Positions 57,766 through 64,000 of a stretch of DNA of 64,000 nucleotides are shown piece after piece (positions within the stretch are counted from its first letter, which is position 1; every line of letters begins with the position of its first letter). Under the pieces are notes generated by a model. That model ran no database searches, was not told where the DNA came from, and saw only the letters and a list, made by a program, of their open reading frames with translations. Position numbers and translations under genes: made by a program. This stretch comes from Hemileia vastatrix (Eukaryota; Basidiomycota; Pucciniomycetes; Pucciniales; Zaghouaniaceae). The stretch is taken from positions 38,790,242-38,854,241 of the forward strand of contig JASXTE010000005.1 of NCBI GenBank assembly GCA_030280995.1, written 5' to 3'.

Positions 57766-59405
57766 TCTTGATTCTTTTCTGTAGTTACTTCTTGCCCAAA
57801 AATCTTGATTTAGAAATAAAAATATATAAAAAAACTCCTCATTTTAAAGTCTTGGGGGACTAATCCTCAGTTTTAAGTCTTGGGGGACTAACAGCCCTCA
57901 TTTTATAGTCTTGGGGGACTCAAAAACCCTCAGTTTATAGTCTTGGGGGACTTAAAAATGTAAATCAAAAGTCAGAACCAGAGATCAAAACATTAAAGAC
58001 CAAATAAACAAACTAACATTCTGGGGTAACTGTTCTACAGGGCAGCCAGCTCATCAGTTACCCCCACACTTGCCTTAACAAAATTCAGAGACTCCCCCTT
58101 TGATACCCTCTGCCAGAATCACACCAACTACACATTATCAGTTTATAGTCCTGAATGACTCAACCAACAACCATCCTCAGTTCATAGTCTTGGGGGACTT
58201 TCCACAGTGTTCAGTTTAAAGTTTTGACGGACTACAGATCCACAGTAGTAAAAAAAATAATCTTGAAGCAATCTTTAAATAATCAGCCAGTTTTAAGTCT
58301 TGGAGGACTACCAGTGTTCAGTTTAAAGTCTTTACAGACTATCATTTTGCATATTAAGGCGGAGCCACCTCCATGCACAGTGCTCCACAGCCAACCTGCT
58401 GAACTTCCACTCTTTCTTCATTATCTACACATCACTGACAAAACTTTCATTCATCTCTTTTCTCTTCATTATTTTTCCTTCACAGATCATGGCTGAATCC
58501 CCAGACTTTGACCCATTGGACCTTCCCTGCTTCACTGCTCCAAAGGACTTTGCTTGTAAACAGTGCATCCACATGTGCAGGCCTTGTACCTTCACTCTTC
58601 CTACTCCTCAAGCCAAATTCTATAACAGAGCCTGTGATTCTTTCAACTCTAAAAAGAAAAGATGTGACAGAGACCCCAACTATTCAATACCTCTGCCTTC
58701 ACCTTCACACAAATATATTTCTAGATCTCCTACCAGGTCACCAGAACTTGGACCTGCTTCCTCTTCTTTATCTTCTGCTCCTTCCAGAAGATCATGCCTG
58801 AAAATTTTGTCAGTGATGTGTAGATAATGAAGAAAGAATGGAATTTCAGTAGGTTGGCTGTGGAGCACTGTGCATGGAGGTGGCTCCGCCCTTATATGCA
58901 AAATGGGTTTTAGTCCGTCAAGACTTTAAACTGAACACTGGCAGTCCATCAAGACTTTAAACTGAGAAATGGTACAGTCCCCCAAGACTATAAACTGAGG
59001 ATGGTTGTTGGTTCAATCCTTCAGGACTATAAACTGATAATGTGGATTTGGTGTGATTCTGGCAGAGGGCATCCAAGGGGGAGTCTCTGAATTTTGTTAA
59101 GGCAAGTGTGGGGGTAACTGATGAGCTGGCTGCTCTGTAGAACATTTACCCCAGAATTTTAGCTTGTTTCTTTGGTCTTTAATTTTTTGATCTCTGGTTC
59201 TGTCTTTTTTATTCAGGTTTGGAGTCCCCCAAGACTATAAACTGAGGGTTTTTGAGTCCCCCAAGACTATAAAATGAGGGTTGTTAGTCCCCCAGGACTT
59301 AAAACTGATGATTAGTCCCCCAAGACTTTAAAATGAGGAGTTTTTTATTTATTTTTATTTCTAAATTAAGATTTTCAGGCAGAAGTAATTACAGAAAAGA
59401 ATCAA
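57766..59405. repeat. R3 foldback: inverted arms of about 0.6-0.7 kb
   Basis: The left arm (57766-58447) and the right arm (58804-59405) are inverted copies around a 356-bp loop holding the gene-A start. Both arms carry several AGTCCCCCAAGACTATAAACTG cores and the GAGCTGGCTGC block. Confidence 0.8.
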
Positions 59406-60885
59406 GAGATGTAACAAAATGTTCATCATTGGCTTTGAACTGGTGGATGAGGTTTTTCCTTTTCTCAAGGTCCTGTGGGTTCCTGGCAGGAGTGCATTGG
59501 ATGTAATCTAGGATAAGATGCTTCTGTTGAGAAGAATGTTGTTGGAAGTTGTTTTTGATGGTTGGTGATGGATTAGGTGGGGGTTCTTCAAGGGTTCCCA
59601 CATTGTCATAATCACTGTCTGGATTGGAATGAACTGGAAATTGGTCAGATTGAAGCCGCTCTATTCCCAAATCACTCCCTAAAAGACCTGCTTTATCTTC
59701 TCAAGAATCTGCTTTTGTCTCTGCAAATTTAGCCAAATCCACTTCAAAATCAGCTCCCAGGCTTCTAGACCGGGTCCAGGAGGCCCTCCCGCCTTGCTAG
59801 AAAGCAAAAATCAGGCTCAAAACACCCAAATTCAGCCAGATAACAGCCAAAATACACCATTAAACACCAACGACTCTATGCAAACACCTCCTAGTGCTCT
59901 CAGAGAAATGCATACACATAAAATTACTTACCCAGACAACCCCAAAAATTCCAACATCTCTAGAAAACCTGCCAGAGGACCTTCTGAAAACAACAGAGCA
60001 CCCAACACTGCTTCCAAACAAAAATCTCCGGTTACTTCAAGAAGAAATAACTACACCTCTCCTATGGCCGCCAATTATTCTTCTAGATCTTCATTTAGAA
60101 AATAACAATCAGCTTCGAGATCATCTTCTTCTGATCCTTCCTTCAACAACCCTGGTTCTCCACCACCAGTGTCCAACCCAACTGGGCCAAGCAGTAATCA
60201 TATCCACAACAACAACAGTAGCCCTGCTGCTCCAACCAGGCCACAGGAATGCTGTTCTTCTCATTCATCTTCTCAACACCATTTAGAGAATAATCATGAG
60301 AAACCATACCTCTATCTGGGTGATCCTCCTTCAACATCCATTCAGCTTTCTTCAACAGCTCAAATCCCGGCCGCTTAAAAATTTGATGAGCTTCCAATCT
60401 GTAAGTACCAAATTAATAAATCCAATTTCTTTAACAAAGAACAATTACTGATTTAATTCTTCTGTGTAGTCAGAACCCCGCCTCCTGAAACTACAATTGG
60501 GATTGTCCAACCTCTAGAAACTACCTTAATGCTGGATTACGCCAACATGAAACAACACCTAAGCATGATGTGTTCAAACATGCTCAAGGCCTTTGCCCTC
60601 CACAGTCCGTTGAATGACTTTGAAAAGAATCTGAGAAAACAGCTCATTGATGACCACTGGAAGATGTCTAGAATAATCAAGTACACCTTCCAACACTCTA
60701 TTCCTGCTTCTTCTACTTCTTCCCAAAAATTACCTTCCACTCTGGTCCCTGACCATTACAACTCATATACACTTTCCAGCAGCCTACACCGCAAATAACA
60801 CAGTTCTTCTTCCAATCCTAACAAAAAGCAAAACCACCACTATAATCTGGACCAACCGCTGGAGGCTTCTTCTTCCAGACATTAA
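58489..60885 (+). pseudogene. Gene A, R3 copy (A2), interrupted by an inverted segment
   Basis: N-terminal part 58489-58800 (MAESPDFDPLDLPCFTA, ACKQCIHMCRPC, ACDSFNSKKKRCDRD, where one cysteine is changed to Phe). The reading continues at about 59700-60400 with the Ser/Pro/Asn-rich middle. A GTAAG-TAG intron (60401-60469) follows, then the C-terminal exon 60470-60885 with MKQHLSMMCSNMLKAFALHS and FEKNLRKQLIDDHWKMSRII. The segment 58801-59700 between the pieces is an inverted duplication of upstream sequence. Additional stops at 60104 and 60376 confirm decay. Comparison with A1 defines the gene and its C-terminal domain. Confidence 0.65.
59389..59690 (-). pseudogene. Gene B C-terminal fragment (B3)
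   Basis: Encodes LILDYIQCTPARNPQDLEKR and IHQFKANDEHF, closely matching B1. The cysteine-rich N-terminus is missing. It lies inside the inverted segment that interrupts gene A2. Confidence 0.7.
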
Positions 60886-60979
60886 AATACACAAAAAAGA
60901 AATTACTAAGTCACTAAATAGATATAACAATAATAATTAACAGAAATTTATATTAAAAAAATTTGATTTATTTTTATTT

Positions 60980-62413
60980 TGTGGTCTTCCAACATTGGCG
61001 GAGCCCTTTGTTGGTCTATTTGGTGTTTTTTTGGTATGTCTTAAATGGTATTGTTTAATAATTGGGTGTTTTTCTGGATTTATTCAGCAAATATTTGGAC
61101 TTCAGGGATGTGGGTATTACCATTGGATAGCCCCGGTTTTCTCTATATTTTATGTTTTGATGACATTTTTCATATTCTAAGTATTTAAGGGATTATTTCT
61201 CATTTTTCTTTTTAAAAGATAGCTGTTTAATTTTATTTTTTGCATTTTACAGGCTAACTTTAGGTTTTAGGGTTAAGTGCTTAGTACCATTAGAATGAGC
61301 TAATATTTATCTACATTTTATGTCTGAATGTTGTTATAGCCTAATTATGTGTTTCAAAGGTTTAGTAGTTGTAGTAGATTTTTCTAAGTATTTTGGGTAT
61401 TTTTGGGGGTTTTTGGTGCTTTTCTGGCTCCAGGGAGGGCCTCCCGACGTCAGGCAGACTGCCTTCCTTGGTGCTAGAAGGCTGGGAAGCGTTTCTATAG
61501 GGGTTTTATGCAATTTGGTGCTCAAGAACACCAAATGTGTTGGTGTTCATGGGCTTTTAGATAGTGTTCTGTGTGTACATAGTGAGTAAGACAGTTTGGG
61601 GCAACTTTAATTATCATACAACCTTCCGGAGGTGATATCCTTGTTCCTCACTAAGTTTTCACTGCTTTCTGGCCACAATTGGCTGTGTTTGTTGCAAGGT
61701 GAGTTATTCATTTAACTTAACGTTGCCACTGGTTTCTCTGGTATAGTCTTGCAAGCTATATCAAATAGTATTGCTGTCTCTGGTGTGGATTTGCAACCTA
61801 CATCAAGTATCATTGCTTTCTCTGGTGTGGACATTGGTCTACATTTCAGTTCTTTTCTTTGGTAGTCTTGGTGCTCAAGAACGCCAAATTTGTTGGTGTG
61901 CATGGGCTTTTAGATAGTGGTTTGTGGGTACATAGTGAATAAGACGGTTTGGGGCAACTTTAATTATCATACAACATTCCGGAGGTGATATCCTTGTTCC
62001 TCACTCAATTTTCAATGTTTTCTGGCCACAATTGTCTGTGTTTGTTGCAAGGTGAGTTCTTCATTTAACTTAACTTGGAAACTGGTTACTCTGGTATAGT
62101 GTTGCAAGCTATATCAAGTATTATTGCTGTCTCTGGTGTGGATTTTCAACCTACATCAAGTATCATTGATTTCTCTGGTGTGGACATTGGTCTACATTTC
62201 AGTTCTTTGGTTTGGTAGTCTGTCTGGAGACTACTTTCTTGGCTGATCAGGCAGTCAAGTGTGTTGGAAAAGAGGCTTTAGCAACGAGAACCAATTTAAT
62301 GTAGCAGGTAAATCTCACTTTATTTTTCTAAAGGGACAGGGGTTTTTCTCTCTAGGTTTTTACTTCAACTCTCTTGGTCAAGGCCTATAGCTAGTACTAT
62401 AGGACTTTCTACA
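60980..62413 (+). repeat. LTR of the R2/R3 family with a 353-bp internal duplication
   Basis: Starts TGTGGTCTTCCAACATTGG and ends ACTTTCTACA. The segment beginning GTGCTCAAGA is present twice (61518 and 61871). Without the duplication its length is about 1.08 kb, like the other LTRs. No PPT directly precedes it, in keeping with rearrangement of R3. Confidence 0.75.
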
Positions 62414-62829
62414 CAGGAATATTTAATTAAATACATTTCTTTTGGCATATACAGTAAATAGAATATTCTAAATTATTATTTATAAAACAATTCTATAATT
62501 TGAAATGTTCTTTCTTCTGAAAAATTCCTTCCCTCTCTAATACACTTCTTTTTAAAAGTTTTTACTCTATCACTTGTCTCTACTTTGCCTATATACGGCT
62601 TCACTTTCTGTTTGTTTTTGATCATTCTTACTTACTTACTTATTTTATTAAATCATTAAATCAAAATTTTTATTAAAATTTTTATTATTTTAGTACTTAC
62701 AACATAGTAGTCCTAAATTCTAGATTATAATAATAATTATAATAATTTTATCTCTTTTAAATTGGGTAAATAAAAGAAAGAAATTATATGTACTTTTGAC
62801 TTTGAACAGTGTAAAAATCCACCTATCAC
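62414..62829. other. AT-rich spacer, no gene recognised
   Basis: Nothing supportable is seen. Confidence 0.4.
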
Positions 62830-63441
62830 TGCCGTTGAACCTCCATTAAAAATCTTCTAGACCATCAGGATTCCTTGACAAATCTTATCTTCTAATGCAA
62901 CAATTATGCAGAGAACCATGCAGAAAATTTTATTGAAAAGGCTTTAAAATATTAAAACAAAAGATGGGATAAATATCATAAAGATAGCACTTTTAATGAA
63001 GGGGATGAAGAATTAATGTCTACTATACATTTTTCCTTAAAATGCAACAATAAGCTGAAAGACACTTTTATTGGTCCCTATATTTTCAAAAGAATGATTG
63101 GAAAAAATGAATTAGAGGTTTTATTATATGCATCTTATGATAGAAAAAATTGTGTATTTCCAATATCTTTTATAAAATCTTATAGATCAAATGATGATTT
63201 GTTTTCAACAATGATAGGAAGACCTAAGAAGACTCCTTTGGAAATAAATGGTAATTCTGAGATTGATAAAATTCTAAAAGAAAGAGTTCTGACAAAAGAA
63301 AATTATCCTAAGTATTTATCTAGATATAAGGGCAAATTCACCAAATATGACAGATGTATCCCTGCCGAGGAGATTAATAACTTATCTACTCTCTTTAAAA
63401 AATTAAAAGAGAAAAACTTAAGATTTTTTATTTATTTTTAA
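62830..63441 (+). pseudogene. Ty3/gypsy integrase C-terminus with chromodomain
   Basis: Upstream frames are broken. From about 63016 a single open frame of 141 residues reads LKDTFIGPYIFKRMIGKN (GPY/F-like integrase tail), then KILKERVLTKENYPKYLSRY and KYDRCIPAEEI, which is a chromodomain layout, and ends at 63441. Chromodomains steer integration of chromoviruses to marked chromatin. No integrase core precedes it. The piece could be the far end of the pol at 1-2564. Confidence 0.75.
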
Positions 63442-64000
63442 GTTTTAGGAGGTTTCAGTCAGGTGTTAAAAATAAAGAAAAAGTACTTACTTCATTTTTC
63501 CAGTATCACTTAAGAAGTACTCAATAGGGGGTATCAATGTTCAGGGATCTGCATTTAGGGATCAGGAATTTTTTTTCCAGGATCAGACATTATTAATTTC
63601 CAAAGATTATTATCCACTAGCCTTGGGGCTTGTGTATAAGCATTGCATGATAATGCATTATCCCACCTTCTATACCCCAATTTCCATTCCTAATTCTTGA
63701 TCCCAAACTCATAACATCTATGATTGATTTGTCAGAAAGTCACATAACATATAATTGCAGATTCCATCCTTATGTCTCTTTTCACTATATGCTACTTAAT
63801 TTTGGTGGAAAACACATAAAAAAATTTTCTATCTACACACCCAACCTTCTCATTTGGTGGAAAATTCCCACTTCTAACTCATCACCTAAACCTTCTAGCA
63901 ACAACCTTTTCTACCAAATATAATGAAGCACCTCTCTACTAGGAAGCATATTCACTCAGCTATGAATGCTATCACATTAACTTTAGCTGCTGACTCTGAT
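63442..64000. other. No gene recognised
   Basis: Includes several GGGATC(A/T)-type words at 63540-63710. No structure that I can support. Confidence 0.35.

Larger units (their letters stand above)
57766..60979 (+). mobile_element. R3: rearranged retrotransposon interior with foldback and genes A and B
   Basis: Order: last codons of gene B (+, from 57766), intergenic repeat field, gene A N-terminus, then an inverted duplication of the intergenic field and B C-terminus, then the rest of gene A, then an LTR. No gag or pol is seen. Confidence 0.65.

Noticed and set aside
63720..63923. 67-residue frame near the window end
   Set aside because: No recognisable motif; too short and isolated to support.

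Overview
The window is AT-rich, intron-containing eukaryotic DNA made almost entirely of nested transposable elements. Short GT-AG introns (65-83 bp), a fungal-type TET/JBP dioxygenase, KDZ/Plavaka-like transposase remnants, chromodomain Ty3/gypsy fragments and a Gag of the kind common in rust fungi point to a large, repeat-rich basidiomycete genome, most likely a rust (Pucciniales). Species assignment is inference. I see no rRNA, tRNA, CRISPR array or clear single-copy host gene.

Layout. 1-2564: decayed Ty3/gypsy pol (+). 2565-3274: part of an LTR (-). 3275-40349: one giant terminal-inverted-repeat DNA element ('element G'), about 28.1 kb without later insertions. Its ends begin CACCACGGG. 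Its inverted arms are about 7.9 kb each (3275-11138; and 34264-40349 plus 23032-25317, split by an insertion). The arms carry a nested TIR element (Z1, Z2), an ordered set of ten different palindromes, and a TET/JBP gene (nearly complete left, truncated right). The centre holds two unrecognised multi-exon genes, a C-terminal transposase fragment and an array of nine 38-bp palindromes. The right arm was broken by a solo LTR (25318-34259), itself broken by a young 7.56-kb LTR retrotransposon R1 (25604-33167, minus strand).

40350-44339 is the 3' part of a second retrotransposon (R2, + strand) with two antisense zinc-cluster genes (A1, B1), followed by its 3' LTR (44340-54705). That LTR is split by a CACTA-like element V (44679-53950), which holds a third palindrome array and a MITE with an ACT target duplication. 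54794-56820 is a decayed RAD16/RAD5-like SNF2 helicase. 57700-57765 is the end of another CACTA-like element, inserted into gene-B sequence. 57766-60979 is a rearranged retrotransposon interior (R3) with a foldback and copies of genes A and B. 60980-62413 is an LTR. 62830-63441 is an integrase C-terminus with chromodomain.

Most interesting are three unrelated palindrome arrays, all inside CACTA-like TIR elements. In each, array segments or loops are flipped exactly at palindromes, including a 99-nt spacer present as an apparently perfect inverted copy. Second is a family of antisense, zinc-cluster-encoding genes in pol-less LTR retrotransposons, placed next to the polypurine tract. The window therefore mixes elements that encode cytosine-modification chemistry (TET/JBP), genes broken by C-to-T changes, and DNA built from recombining palindromes.
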